From Tetramitus jugosus (taxonomy: Eukaryota; Heterolobosea; Eutetramitea; Acrasida; Vahlkampfiidae), in NCBI GenBank assembly GCA_937625935.1, contig OW569365.1, positions 372,001 to 436,000 on the forward strand: a stretch of 64,000 nucleotides of DNA, written 5' to 3'. The position numbers were made by a program, and so were the translations under genes. The notes beneath the pieces were generated by a model. It was not told the origin of the DNA and did no database searches. It saw only the letters and a list, made by a program, of their open reading frames with translations. Below are positions 36,243 through 46,775 of this stretch, piece after piece. Within the stretch, counting starts at the first letter, position 1. The number at the start of each line of letters is the position of its first letter.

Positions 36243-38597
36243 ATGACTTCCACTTCACCGACACAACCAACTGATGAAGAAGAAGGACCGAGTGTGGATC
36301 GATCCGACTGTACAACATCTTCCACACCACTTCCAAAATCAACTTCTTTGCCACAATTGGCTTCTCTATGTGAACAACAAGAGACTTCGGATCAGAATAA
36401 CATGGACAATAGTAACTGCAGTAATAGCTTGAAACACAAGGACAATGAACAAAAGAAGTGTTCCTTTTCCATCGATGAAATTACAACGACGCACAGCGTA
36501 CCCACCCCCACCCTCGCTCATTTTAATTTTCCGATTACTCCGGTGCATACACCAACAGATACAACGACGACACCCACCTCAACGACCCCCTCTAGCAGCA
36601 ACAGTCGCACGAATGACAAGTTTACAAAAAATGCGAGAAACCGCTTGAGCTATCCCAGCTCCACGAACAGTGGTAGCAGCAGCAAAAGCTCGTATGGAAA
36701 TGCGACAATAACAACAAACAATAGTGGAAAGAATGGTCTCAAAACACCAACTAACCGCACTGCTGTCTTCTTTAATTACTTGAGAAATGAACTTCATTTG
36801 AACAATCATCACCAACAACAACAACCATTCTCTCGTCAAACAGCATCACGCTTCTCGCCTCTATTATCCTCACCTCTATTCTCTCCTCCTACGACAGCTA
36901 CGAGCTATAGCACTCCATCATCATCATCGACATCTCTAGGCACTAAGCAACAACAACAACAGAATCGTGACAATCATATCAAACGACTTCATGGTCGAAG
37001 CAAAAGCATGAATGCATTTGATGTTCGATCATCTTCATCTTTACCAACTACTCCAGAACATGAAGCAGCAAGTGAACAACGAAATGAGTATGATCAAAGA
37101 AGACTCAATAGAAATTCAATCACCTATATCAAGAGTAGTGGTAGTGGTAGTAGTAGTGGTGGTAGTAGTTTTATGAACAAGAGTCGACATGATAGGAACA
37201 GCTATACTGGCGGTGAAAATGGTGATGCGATTAACTTTAAATTAATGACTCAAAAGATGAATGATGCGAATGAACGAGATGAAGATGAAAATACGATATC
37301 AGATGACAGCAGTGATGACATGAGTGACAATAGTGATAACAACGTGGATAGTGATGATGATGATGATGCAGATGTGATCGAATTGAGTCTGGAAGAGCAA
37401 CGTTCGATTGAAGAAATGAACAAATTCTCAGAGGAAACAGAAGCGATGCGCCAAAGTGTTTACAACTTTTTCTCCGTGCCGTTCGAACTGGAAAAGTTTA
37501 TCGTGTTTGGGTTTTTCATCTGTTTGGACGCGTACTTGTTCTATTTTACATTTTTGCCACTGAGATTATTGTTTGGATTGTTTCAGTTGGTTGTTCGTCG
37601 GCGGCCTATTCGTAGTGCGCACTTGATGGACATGATTCGAGCATTATCAGTGATTGTGACTGTTGTTTTTGTGATTTGGATGTGTGATTATTCAAAAGCG
37701 TATCATTATATTCGTGGAGAGTCAACATTGAAGCTCTATGTCATGTACAATATGTTAGAGGTGTTTGATCGGTTGTGTTGTTCATTTGGTCAAGATATTC
37801 AATCGGCCATGACATTTATGATATCGGATCTAGATATAGGGAAGAGTAGTCGGAAGCATGTGACTGGTAAAGTGTACATCCATGCTTGTATTGCTCTTGT
37901 TATGAATGCGGCCTATACTTGCATTCACAGCTTGATTCAATTGTACAGAGTCATTACGTTAAATGTGGCATTGAACTCATCAAACAACGCACTCTGGACT
38001 CTGTTGGTTTCTAATAATTTTGTAGAGTTGAAGGGTAGTGTGTTCAAAAAGTTTGCGTCCGATAATCTCTTTCAATTGGCCTGTGGAGATGTAGTCGAAC
38101 GCTTTCAATTGGTCGTGTTTGGAATTTTAATTTACATGCAAAATGCGAGAGCGGCCGTGTTTGGTGGTGCAGAAGTGTTTCTGATATCGATCACATTGCT
38201 TGCCGAGGTTGGTGTTGATGCCACAAAGCACGCATTTGTTACAAAGTTTAACAATATTAAGTCTCAAGTCTATGGCGATTTCAAGGAGAAGTTGTGTGAG
38301 AATTTGACCAGCGTGCGAAACAATGAGTCATTCTTGGACAATACGAGTTCAGTCTCTCGACAAATTGGATTTGTAGAAGTGCCACTGATTGCCCTATCGA
38401 TACGTGTGATGATACAATCCATGCCATCTGTGCTGCCTCTTGAATCGGTACCTGCATTCATTACGTATACTCTCGGTTATTGTTGTCTCTTTGCTCTTAA
38501 ACTCCTCTTGTCTATTATCATTGTGGGCTATTCGAGCAAGAAACTCAGAGTGAAGAAGGAGATCATCAACCAAACTGAAACTGTCGACTCAGGTTAG
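36243..38597 (+). CDS. TAPT1 family transmembrane protein
   Basis: 784 residues, single exon. The first ~380 residues are low-complexity (S/T/N/Q-rich, ending in a strongly acidic DDSSDD...DDDDDADV stretch). The C-terminal ~400 residues are the conserved TAPT1 (DUF747) region. It starts at SVYNFFSVPFELEKFIVFGFFICLDAYLFYFTFLPLRL and continues through LMDMIRAL, MYNMLEVFDRLCCSFGQD and LVMNAAYTCIHSL..LYRVITLNVALNS. About six or seven membrane spans are expected. Relatives sit in the ER or at the ciliary base; yeast EMP65 is an ER protein-folding factor. The specific role here is unknown. Stops of this and the next gene are ~80 bp apart. Confidence 0.85.
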   Translation: MTSTSPTQPTDEEEGPSVDRSDCTTSSTPLPKSTSLPQLASLCEQQETSDQNNMDNSNCSNSLKHKDNEQKKCSFSIDEITTTHSVPTPTLAHFNFPITPVHTPTDTTTTPTSTTPSSSNSRTNDKFTKNARNRLSYPSSTNSGSSSKSSYGNATITTNNSGKNGLKTPTNRTAVFFNYLRNELHLNNHHQQQQPFSRQTASRFSPLLSSPLFSPPTTATSYSTPSSSSTSLGTKQQQQQNRDNHIKRLHGRSKSMNAFDVRSSSSLPTTPEHEAASEQRNEYDQRRLNRNSITYIKSSGSGSSSGGSSFMNKSRHDRNSYTGGENGDAINFKLMTQKMNDANERDEDENTISDDSSDDMSDNSDNNVDSDDDDDADVIELSLEEQRSIEEMNKFSEETEAMRQSVYNFFSVPFELEKFIVFGFFICLDAYLFYFTFLPLRLLFGLFQLVVRRRPIRSAHLMDMIRALSVIVTVVFVIWMCDYSKAYHYIRGESTLKLYVMYNMLEVFDRLCCSFGQDIQSAMTFMISDLDIGKSSRKHVTGKVYIHACIALVMNAAYTCIHSLIQLYRVITLNVALNSSNNALWTLLVSNNFVELKGSVFKKFASDNLFQLACGDVVERFQLVVFGILIYMQNARAAVFGGAEVFLISITLLAEVGVDATKHAFVTKFNNIKSQVYGDFKEKLCENLTSVRNNESFLDNTSSVSRQIGFVEVPLIALSIRVMIQSMPSVLPLESVPAFITYTLGYCCLFALKLLLSIIIVGYSSKKLRVKKEIINQTETVDSG

Positions 38598-38676
38598 TTC
38601 CGAGTAAAAGAGTCATTTGACTCGTTGTATTTATTCCGGTTCAACATTAATTATGGTGAATTATCTTTATGATCCC

Positions 38677-40080
38677 TTATTCAACATTCGGTGGACTGTT
38701 GGGTGTTTTGAAGATTTTTGTTAATCCTCTCGTTCTATTCATTGCAACTTGAAACGCATCCTTGAGTGGTGATGGCTGCGATATGTTGCTCTTTGATCGT
38801 TTTCTATCTGTTTTCTGAACACGGTACACGAAGTTTGTCTGCCACATGACACGTCCTCTCATGTCGACCATTCTCAGGTCGACCTTTGTTTTACTGAGCT
38901 TGTACTTTTTGACTTTCTTCTCAGGCACGATAATCGTATACAAATGACCATCCGTCTCATCTCCTTCTCCCTTATACGGCTCTAAATTACCAACCATTGT
39001 CGTTGCGACCTCTCTGCCTGTCAAACTCTCAAAAATCTCCAAAAACTTTGCTCCTTCCACTCGCATTCCCTTGACACGGAACTGAATTCGCATCGAGCAC
39101 ACTGTTTCACTACTGGGAATATCAAATGCCGAGCATTGTAAAATCTCCAATTCACCACTCTCTGCCAACATGACTCTCTTTTTTCTTCGAGGTGAAATGG
39201 CTGTCGTAATACTGTTACTACTACTACTATTACTGTTCGTAGTCGTCATACTTGAGAGAATAGATTGACTCCGTCCTCTTTCTGTTGGTCTGCTCTGTTG
39301 AACATCGGAATAAACTGCAGCGACATCATAATTCGATGGTAATCGATTAAAGCTCTCCATTCTTGATAAATTATTGTTACTATTGTTGTTACTATTAAAT
39401 GAGTCTTCAGGAGAAAGTATGACCTCTGCTCCGTTGCCTGTCAGTATCGTTGTCTTCTCTTCAACCTGCTTATTTAAATCAACTTTTTGTTGTTTTTGCT
39501 GTTGTTCATCACCAGTAGTACTACTACTGCACATGATAGCAGAGGAAATATCAGCCTTACTGCTGATATGTTGCTGTAGGTGTGCATGATTTTGATTGTT
39601 ACCTCGATGAGGATTGGATAATGACATGATGCGATTGTTAAAGTCATCATCATCGTCATCGGAATCACTCAGAGTGAGATCATCAATGGCAGCTGCAGTG
39701 TTCATGGATTCTGACCATGTGTAGCCTCCGATTGATGTGCCAGACGTGACTGAAAATGAAGTTTCATTCTTATTGTCGTCATCATCGTCGTCATCAGACT
39801 TTTGTTGAGCTAGTAATTTTGATGGCGGCGGTTGAAAATATTCTTGAAAGCTTTCGATCGTAGTGTTGTTGGGTTCCGCTGAAGTGATGCTACTAGGGTG
39901 TCTGCCAATCGAAGCTTTGTGGTCCGACTGTAGTGACACGATACCGCCCGAGTTGTTCGCGCCAATGTTTGGCGGCGTTTTGGATGGGTCCCGCCACTGA
40001 AAGAGCACACTGACCAGTGTGACAATGGGAGTGCCGCAGCAAGAGGTGCCCTTGATGGTTGTGGCAGTGTCTGTCAACAT
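38677..40080 (-). CDS. Hypothetical protein with conserved C-terminal beta-rich region
   Basis: 467 residues, single exon. Residues ~60-300 are S/N/D/Q-rich low complexity. The ordered part is residues ~305-440: RKKRVMLAESGELEILQCSAFD, MRIQFRVKGMRVEGAKFLEIFE, HLYTIIVPEKKVKKYKLSKTKVDLRMVDMRGRVMWQTNFVYRV. It alternates strands and is C2-like in feel, but I cannot assign a family. The basic tail ends TKIFKTPNSPPNVE. No membrane segment or signal peptide. Confidence 0.65.
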   Translation of the reverse strand: MLTDTATTIKGTSCCGTPIVTLVSVLFQWRDPSKTPPNIGANNSGGIVSLQSDHKASIGRHPSSITSAEPNNTTIESFQEYFQPPPSKLLAQQKSDDDDDDDNKNETSFSVTSGTSIGGYTWSESMNTAAAIDDLTLSDSDDDDDDFNNRIMSLSNPHRGNNQNHAHLQQHISSKADISSAIMCSSSTTGDEQQQKQQKVDLNKQVEEKTTILTGNGAEVILSPEDSFNSNNNSNNNLSRMESFNRLPSNYDVAAVYSDVQQSRPTERGRSQSILSSMTTTNSNSSSSNSITTAISPRRKKRVMLAESGELEILQCSAFDIPSSETVCSMRIQFRVKGMRVEGAKFLEIFESLTGREVATTMVGNLEPYKGEGDETDGHLYTIIVPEKKVKKYKLSKTKVDLRMVDMRGRVMWQTNFVYRVQKTDRKRSKSNISQPSPLKDAFQVAMNRTRGLTKIFKTPNSPPNVE

Positions 40081-40331
40081 GTTTTGAGTGTCCTAGGCAA
40101 GAATATGATTGTCTGCTGTGGTTGTGTGTGGTGTTTCTTTTGTTGCTAAGGTAAGTGGTGCGTTTGGGACATGTCAAATGTCAAACACTTACGAATCACT
40201 GAAAATAATGAAGCTCGTGTGGAATGCAAAAAAAGAACCATCAATATCCTTGAGAACACAGCATTGCACAAGGTCACTGATGACTTTGGGAACTGGGTGC
40301 ATAAAAGGAAAGTTTATATCTTCACGCAAGC

Positions 40332-42110
40332 TTAGCACTTCCAACGTTGATCACAATTGAGACATGTGACGAACACGGTCATCGGTTCATCCGCAGATCT
40401 TGTTTGCATTTGATAATAAGTACAGTTTTGACTCTTGCATCTTCTGCACGTAAACATACTGGTCTTGGTTTGAGCTGGTTGTGCGGTCATACTCTCCCTT
40501 GTTGCCTCCTTTTGAATTCTTTCACGCTCAGCCTTCAATTCCTTTGAAGCCATTTCTCTAGAGCTCATTGAAGCAACTTTCGATGGAGCAAACTGTCCAG
40601 TGAGAACCATTTCACAAAAGTCTTCATTGCTTCGATCTGCAAGATTATAAGCCACACTTCGCACTTGAGTCTTGTAACTTTCATCTCCTGAATTGCGTCC
40701 ATGGAGATCAAACATGTTTTCTTCAATCATAATTGCTAGATTTGCGCACTTTTTGTGGTTGCTTGTTCCTGTTGCCAGTCCATTTGCAATCTTCTTTCTC
40801 GCATAATCTCTCATGACATCACCCGTCAAATCCAACAATGACTCCTCAACAACCTGACCAGCAGAAGAATTAGAATTAAAGCGACTTGACGGTGTTGAAG
40901 GAGTTGTTGGTGTGGATGGTGCAGAGATATTGCTGCTAGAGCCAACCTTGTGTCCCGATTGCACATCCCTGACCAACTGTGTCCAACTTCTCACTAAACT
41001 AGAGCTGTACTTTGCAATGATTTCATCAGAGCTCTTCATCAACTTTTTCATCGTCTTTCCAATCTTCACCTTTGTCAATTGTGCAATGGTCAATGGTTCG
41101 CATTCACTGTGCAAAAAGCGAACAGCTTCCAAAATCTTTTCATTGTTTCCATCGTCAATAAATCGGTCCAATTTCGCATTGCATTTCTCTAATTGATCAT
41201 CTGTCAATGTAACTCTCGTCAATTTGGACGATTTGCTGTCGTTGCTCTCAGTTTCAGACTTTTTCTTTGGTGTTTGTTTTGAAGTCTTTGATTTTGAGGC
41301 GGACAAAGAGCTCGTCTTGCTCTCCTCCTTTTTTGGTGTTTTCTTGGTAGGTGTCTTCTCTTCCTTTGTCGATGGTTTTTCTGATTTTTTAGTCGACGAA
41401 GTTGCTTCGGATGATGATTTTGATCCTGATTCACTCTTCTTTGATTCCTTGCTATTGTTATTTCTGCTGGGTGATGTGGATGTGGAGGTGGCTTCCTTGT
41501 GAGACGACGATGCCTTCTCAGTGGAGGTTGCTGTTGTTGTTTCCTTCTTTGCCTTCTTCTTTGCTGGTTGTTTCTTTCGATTGGCATCAGCATGCTCTTC
41601 TTCTTCTTCATCATCATCATCACCTTCACGATCCGACTGCTCATAATCACTTCCCTCATCTCTCTTTCTCGATCTCTTCTTTGCGACTGGAGAAGATGCC
41701 TTCTTCTTGGTGGTGGTAGTAGTTGATGATGATGATTTCTTAGAATCAGTGTTGTTGTTGTTGTTGTTGCTATTGGTAGATTCACTCAACTTGTCACCAG
41801 TCGTACTCTCATATTCCTTCTTTGCCAAATTGATTGCCTTCTTGAGACTGACATTGGTTTTGACTTTTGGTTGAGTCATGAGATCAGTGTGCTGTGCAAA
41901 GTGTCGTATGGAAGCATGATCGGACGACACTGCCCAACTATAGTCGTTTGTGCTAAAAAATTGGACAAGAGTGTCTTCTTTGCCCTGTTTTCCGTTCAAA
42001 ACATTGTCTGAAACACCAGAACTGGTGGGTGAAATGACTTTGGCGGGCCACCAAGGAAATCCTGGTACTTGTACCCATACGATATCACTGGAATTGTACT
42101 TGGAAGACAT
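40332..42110 (-). CDS. TFIIS transcription elongation factor with N-terminal PWWP domain
   Basis: 592 residues. Order: PWWP domain (residues ~8-75; DIVWVQVPGFPWWPAKV, P19-W-W-P22), a K/S/E/T-rich linker of ~250 residues, the TFIIS N-terminal LW/TND domain (~315-390; ILEAVRFLHSE...VKIGKTMKKLMKS), and the central polymerase-binding domain (~430-530; RDYARKKIANGL, NLADRSNEDFCEMVLTGQF). The C-terminal zinc ribbon (~553-592) has C555, C558, C583, C586 and the catalytic acidic pair D574-E575 in RSADEP. TFIIS stimulates transcript cleavage by stalled polymerase II. Canonical TFIIS has no PWWP, which usually reads methylated histone tails; a trypanosome TFIIS is known to carry one. All elements for cleavage stimulation are present. 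Confidence 0.93.
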   Translation of the reverse strand: MSSKYNSSDIVWVQVPGFPWWPAKVISPTSSGVSDNVLNGKQGKEDTLVQFFSTNDYSWAVSSDHASIRHFAQHTDLMTQPKVKTNVSLKKAINLAKKEYESTTGDKLSESTNSNNNNNNTDSKKSSSSTTTTTKKKASSPVAKKRSRKRDEGSDYEQSDREGDDDDEEEEEHADANRKKQPAKKKAKKETTTATSTEKASSSHKEATSTSTSPSRNNNSKESKKSESGSKSSSEATSSTKKSEKPSTKEEKTPTKKTPKKEESKTSSLSASKSKTSKQTPKKKSETESNDSKSSKLTRVTLTDDQLEKCNAKLDRFIDDGNNEKILEAVRFLHSECEPLTIAQLTKVKIGKTMKKLMKSSDEIIAKYSSSLVRSWTQLVRDVQSGHKVGSSSNISAPSTPTTPSTPSSRFNSNSSAGQVVEESLLDLTGDVMRDYARKKIANGLATGTSNHKKCANLAIMIEENMFDLHGRNSGDESYKTQVRSVAYNLADRSNEDFCEMVLTGQFAPSKVASMSSREMASKELKAERERIQKEATRESMTAQPAQTKTSMFTCRRCKSQNCTYYQMQTRSADEPMTVFVTCLNCDQRWKC

Positions 42111-42312
42111 TTTGCAATTGTTTGATAGTCAATAACAAATGGATAAGCTAATGTGATATGAAGTTATTATCAAGCACGTGTGTGTGATTCCGTTTTTTTT
42201 CAGTTTTTTTTTTGTGCGGGAGAAATTTTCCGTCATGAATCATTTTTTTACACAAGATCCACACAAAGTCCTTCCACCAACATGGGAGCAAGTGGAAACT
42301 GACATCGCATCA

Positions 42313-43421
42313 TTACAGTTTCAAGAATGTCTCCAACACGGGCAAGAGATTCTTCTTTGTTGTTTCATTCGATATCTTTGTATAGTTCTTGACCAACAAG
42401 GTCTCTGCCAGTTTGAGTAGCTCTTGATTCATCTTCTTTGTGAAAGTTCCACTGCTTTCGAACCGATCCAGAGCCGCCAATGCATTGCATGACATGAGCA
42501 ATCCATACACAGGCCTCATACTGCTCAACAATTGATTCTCCGAGCTCAGTAAATCGTCACTGCTCGACACATCCATCATCATTTGAATGCACTGTGCGTA
42601 ATACTTTCTCGCTGTTCGATAATCATCCATCGTGTACATGATGTCAGCATACTTGCAAAAGTACATGGGATGATTCGGGTCATGAACAATCATCTCTTCC
42701 ACACAAAAAGCAGCCTTCTTATAATCACAAAGACGCAAATACAAGTCAGCCATCTCTGAATAAGCATCCATATCACTCATATAAATGCTCAAATAGTGAT
42801 TCAATCGCTTAATTGCCTCAGGGATATCATTCGTTGCAATCTTTATGGCAACCAATCGTTTCAGAACAAACACATCAGTCGGATCATCCCTCAACAGTTC
42901 ATTATAGATTTGTTCACTCTCTTCCAAGTCTCCCTTTGCTTCCAGAACAAGTGCTTCGAGCTTACGAATACGAGGTGATTCACCAAACTTGTTCTGAATG
43001 GCCTCTAGGCAACTATCGGCCAAATCTTGTTGATTCAATTCCAGTGCACTCTTCAACACAATTTCATACAGTTGCCACACTATTCACGCACAAACACACA
43101 AACACACATGCAATCAACAAAAAAGACAATCAACAAATGAACAATAAAAATCAATTGAGCAATGAGAAACAACATACGATAGATGGCGTCCACTGATTTT
43201 TTAAAGGAGGAAGAAACATCACCAAACAACAATTCTTGTCCACAAAGAGTCACTAGATCAGGTCTTCTCAATGGTCCCTTTGTAACTGTGTCAATAATCT
43301 TCTTGTAGAGTGCAGTGTCAATTTTTTTGGACTGTTCACTAATGTGTTGTCTCAATTGCTTCTCTAGATCATGAATTTCATGAGCGTCCTTGAATGGTGT
43401 AGTCGTGATAGCGATGCTCAT
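42313..43421 (-). CDS. EMC2: ER membrane complex subunit 2 (EMC2/TTC35), two exons
   Basis: Exons 43421-43178 and 43079-42313 give 336 residues. A 98-nt intron (GTATGT...TAG) lies inside a codon, and splicing reads DAIYLWQLYEIVLKSALE. TPR-like helices follow the EMC2 pattern: SPRIRKLEALVLEAKGDLEESEQIYNELL, FVLKRLVAIKIATNDIPEAIKRLNHYL, DAYSEMADLYL, AAFCVEEMIVHDPNHPMYF and ARKYYAQCIQMM. EMC2 is the cytosolic scaffold subunit of the complex that inserts tail-anchored and multi-pass proteins in the ER. Neither exon alone is a complete protein. Confidence 0.9.
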
Positions 43422-43543
43422 CTCCTTCTTCTTTGTTTTATTTGTGCTTTGATTTTTGTTTCTGTTGATTGAAGGATCAATCTCGTTTTTCCGATCTTGT
43501 TTGTTCTGTCACTGTGGAAGGAAATTTGTGGAGATTGTTTATT

Positions 43544-45126
43544 TTACTTCTTCTTTGTCACGAGTGGCTTGACGTATGGCAAGAAGTCGATTCCACCCAT
43601 GTATGGTTGCAAAATCTCTGGCACCTTGATACCATCAGGGGTTTGGTAATTTTCAACAATACAGCACATTGTTCTAGAGGTGGCGGACAGAGTAGAGTTC
43701 AACATGTGAACATATTCCTTGTCAGCACCTTGGGTCTTGCTAGCACCGTATCTGACTTCTAATCTTCTGGATTGGTAGTCAGTACAGTTGGAGCAAGAAA
43801 CCAACTCTCTAAATGTCTTGCTGGCAGGGAAGTATGCTTCCAAGTCCAACTTCTTGGCGGCAGCATTGTTCAAAGCACCAGAAACAATGTTGACAACACG
43901 GTAGGACAATCCCAAGGATTGATAGAACTCCTCACTGTTGGCAATCATTGTGTCCATCATTTCCCAGGAAATGTTCTCCTTTGGAGAGCACAACACAAAT
44001 TGTTCAATCTTTTCGAATTGATGCACACGGAAAATACCTAGAGTGTCTCGGCCGTGAGAACCAACCTCCTTTCTGAAGCATGTGGACAAACCAGCATAAC
44101 GAATTGGTAGTCTCTTCTCATCGATCCATTCCTTCAAATGGAAAGCAGCAATAGGTTGTTCAGATGTAGCAATCAAATACTTGTCATCACCCTCACCTGT
44201 CACCTTGTACAATTGTTCATCAAAATCACCCAATTGAGCCACTTGACCCATCATCTTCTTGTCCATGAAGAATGGGACATAGATTGGAGTGAATCCTCTG
44301 CGTTGCAAAAAGTCCATGGCATAATTCTGGATAGCAAGGTTCAATCTGACCAATCCACCAGTCAAATAATAACCTCTGGCACCAGCAGTCTTTGAACCTT
44401 GTTCACAATGCATATTGTCCAATCTCTCCATAATATCCACATGGTTCAACAGTCCTTGCTCTTCTCTCAACTCTCCAAAAGTTCTCACAATACCATTCTC
44501 GTCTTCATTGTTGGAGATGACTACACTTTCGTGAACAATGTTACCAATGTTGTGCAACAAATTGTCTCTCTCAGTCTCCTTGGCACTCATGTCTTGATTG
44601 CACTTTTCAATCAATGACTTAACATGGGTGCTCAACTTTTTCAATTGAGTCACCTTGAGGTCCTTCAATGGCTGTTCATTCTTTTCCTTGTCGAATTGAG
44701 CATCCAAGTCATCAAAGAAGGCAGCTGGAATTTCAAGTGATTCATCACCCTTGTCTTCCTTTGCCTTCATCTTGAGTCCAACAATTTTGGAAACTTGGTT
44801 GGCATACTTGTTCAAAATGTCCAACTTTCCTCTCACTGTTCAGTGATGATGATTTCAGTGCAACAGAGAGAGCGATGATGAAATAATAGTTTTTTTGTTG
44901 TCAATATTTTTTTTTTGTGAATAAAAAAAAGGATCATAGTGATATCACTATGCTTCTTCTTAGCGACATAGATCAATCAAAATAGACACATACTTTGTCT
45001 CCATTCTTGATCGAGTTGCATAATTTGGTCAACAACAGTTTCAGGAGCATAACGACGGCGTTGAGATTCTTTAACGATTTCTGGGTTTCCACCCTTGTCT
45101 TGACGGAAGAGATTAATATCCAACAT
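43544..45126 (-). CDS. SARS1: Cytosolic seryl-tRNA synthetase, two exons
   Basis: Exons 45126-44994 and 44835-43544 give 474 residues. The 158-nt intron (GTATGT...CAG) follows the invariant N-terminus MLDINLFRQDKGGNPEIVKE of exon 1 and splices to WRQMRGKLDILNKYANQVSK, in the tRNA-binding coiled coil. Class II motifs follow: motif 2 in STCFRKEVGSHGRDTLGIFRVHQF, and motif 3 near the end (LNSTLSATSRTMCCIVENYQ). It charges tRNA-Ser with serine. The basic C-terminus KPLVTKKK is typical of cytosolic eukaryotic forms. AATAAA lies 3 nt after the stop. The intron carries an 18-bp perfect palindrome at 44935-44952. Confidence 0.96.
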
Positions 45127-45550
45127 GGTTTGTGTGTATTGGTTTTCGCGCTTGTTTTTGTTTGTGTTTTTTGGCGTGAATTTTTCTTCTTGTGGTGGTG
45201 AAATATGTTTTTTCCGACAATGCTTGTTGTAAAATGCACCTCCATATCACCGCGGCACTATTCGACAATGGAATTGCGCAGGTCCTCACTCAGAGCAACG
45301 ATTTGTACAGTACATACCCAAAAAATGTGCGATTGAACAGATGCAGTCAAGAAAGAGTTGATGCCCAATAGACGCCCACAGAGAGACGTTCGTTCCCATT
45401 CCACCATTCCCTTTAAAAAACGATTCATCGGAGAATGACAATTCCACTGCCACCAACAAACCAACAAACTCCAAAAACCCAACAGTTACAATCCATCTCA
45501 ATCAAACATAAACAACAACAACAACAAAACAACGACAAGACACTATCCAC
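45127..45550. promoter_or_regulatory. Divergent promoter region SerRS / glycosyltransferase
   Basis: 424 bases between divergent genes. The SerRS side is T/G-rich leader. The glycosyltransferase side ends in an A/C-rich leader with CAACAA repeats (45510-45540). Minus-strand frames at 45258-45501 start only at TTG and look like chance. No RNA gene seen. Confidence 0.4.
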
Positions 45551-46600
45551 ATGATACTCTCGCGCATCTCCTTGCTACTTGTCCTTGCTCTTGCCTCCTC
45601 ATTCATACTCATCTATATCGTTGTTTCGAGTGGCAACAGCAGCAGTCACAGCTCCAGGTCCTTCTCCTATCACAACACACAAAAGTTTAGATATGGCGAT
45701 GATGATGATGATGAAAACGATAGTCATCACATCATGACACCAAAGAAACAACACGTCATCACGCATCAACAACAGCAACAACAACCAGTATCATGTCCAG
45801 TTCCACCACCACCATGTCCATCACCACCACCTCCACCACCTCCATGCCCTGCTCTACCAGTTCTTCCTCCTCCAGCATCACAAGTCATGGACCCTATTGT
45901 TTTTACATATAGGATTAATGATTGCGATCAGTATCGTCACTTGGATCGAAAGGTGTACACGTATTATGAAAAGCTTCCATATATGGATGAAGGACTGGGC
46001 TTGTTGGCCGAATGGGAAAGAAGTTGGAGAGTGAATTGCTGGGAACCAATCATTTTGAATCACACTCATGCGATGCAACATGAAAAATCTGCGACATGGT
46101 ATGAAAAATTGTCAAAGTTGCCCTCGGTCAATGGTGAATTATATGAATTGTCGTGTTATTTGAGACATGCAGCCATGGCGAGTGTCGGTGGAGGCATCAT
46201 GGTCGACAATGATGTGATTAATATGAATTTTAGACCTGATGATATGATGGATCCGTTGCCAAAGACGTACACGACATTTGAGGGCTCTGTTCCTTCCATG
46301 GTATATGCTTCGAGTTCGGAATATGAGCGCATTGTGGATTACATGGCCAATTATGAGATAAAGGATACGGATGTGGCACGTGGAAAGCCTCACACCTCAG
46401 ATATGCACATTCTGTACGATATGGTGATGAAAAAACTCGTAAAGGTTGATTACAAGCACTCGCCAATCAACAATCGCAAAGTTTTCCACATTAGCACTGC
46501 AAGAGTCAATTATCACAAAGGGAACACTGGTCTCTCCATGTTGACCAAGAGAGATCTCGCAAGACTCATTTTAGGATTTGTTCAAACTCAACTCTCCTAA
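45551..46600 (+). CDS. Type II membrane glycosyltransferase with DXD motif
   Basis: 349 residues. Residues 5-27 (RISLLLVLALASSFILIYIVV) are a signal anchor. A Q-rich and then proline-rich stem follows (PPPPCPSPPPPPPPCP), typical of a Golgi glycosyltransferase. The catalytic region shows LLAEWERSWRVNCWEP, LSCYLRHAAMASVGGGIMVDNDV with the metal/nucleotide-sugar DXD as D219-N-D221, and a late HISTARVNYHKG. The arrangement (R-h-A-L-x-x-x-G-G-x-h-x-D-x-D) is that of the sugar-binding DXD region of GT32-like transferases. Donor and acceptor are unknown. The +1 base context before the ATG is A/C-rich. Confidence 0.75.
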   Translation: MILSRISLLLVLALASSFILIYIVVSSGNSSSHSSRSFSYHNTQKFRYGDDDDDENDSHHIMTPKKQHVITHQQQQQQPVSCPVPPPPCPSPPPPPPPCPALPVLPPPASQVMDPIVFTYRINDCDQYRHLDRKVYTYYEKLPYMDEGLGLLAEWERSWRVNCWEPIILNHTHAMQHEKSATWYEKLSKLPSVNGELYELSCYLRHAAMASVGGGIMVDNDVINMNFRPDDMMDPLPKTYTTFEGSVPSMVYASSSEYERIVDYMANYEIKDTDVARGKPHTSDMHILYDMVMKKLVKVDYKHSPINNRKVFHISTARVNYHKGNTGLSMLTKRDLARLILGFVQTQLS

Positions 46601-46775
46601 ACGAGCTATTGTTATTGTGTCACAACGACCTTAAAAGAGCCACCACACCCCAAAGCACACGAGAGATGAGAATACTAGTCTCACATTTTTTCATTGTATG
46701 AACCTTCAATCGGTCAAAAAAATAAATATTTTCCGCCTCAAAAAAACAAAAAGAAAATAACTTGAAGAAGAAAAA

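Noticed and set aside
41219-41785. 188-residue R/H/P-rich minus-strand frame inside the PWWP-TFIIS gene
   Set aside because: Shifted-frame reading of the K/S/T/E-rich linker of TFIIS; pure low complexity.
45258-45501. Minus-strand hydrophobic frames upstream of the glycosyltransferase
   Set aside because: Start only at TTG and overlap the A/C-rich leader in antisense; likely chance.
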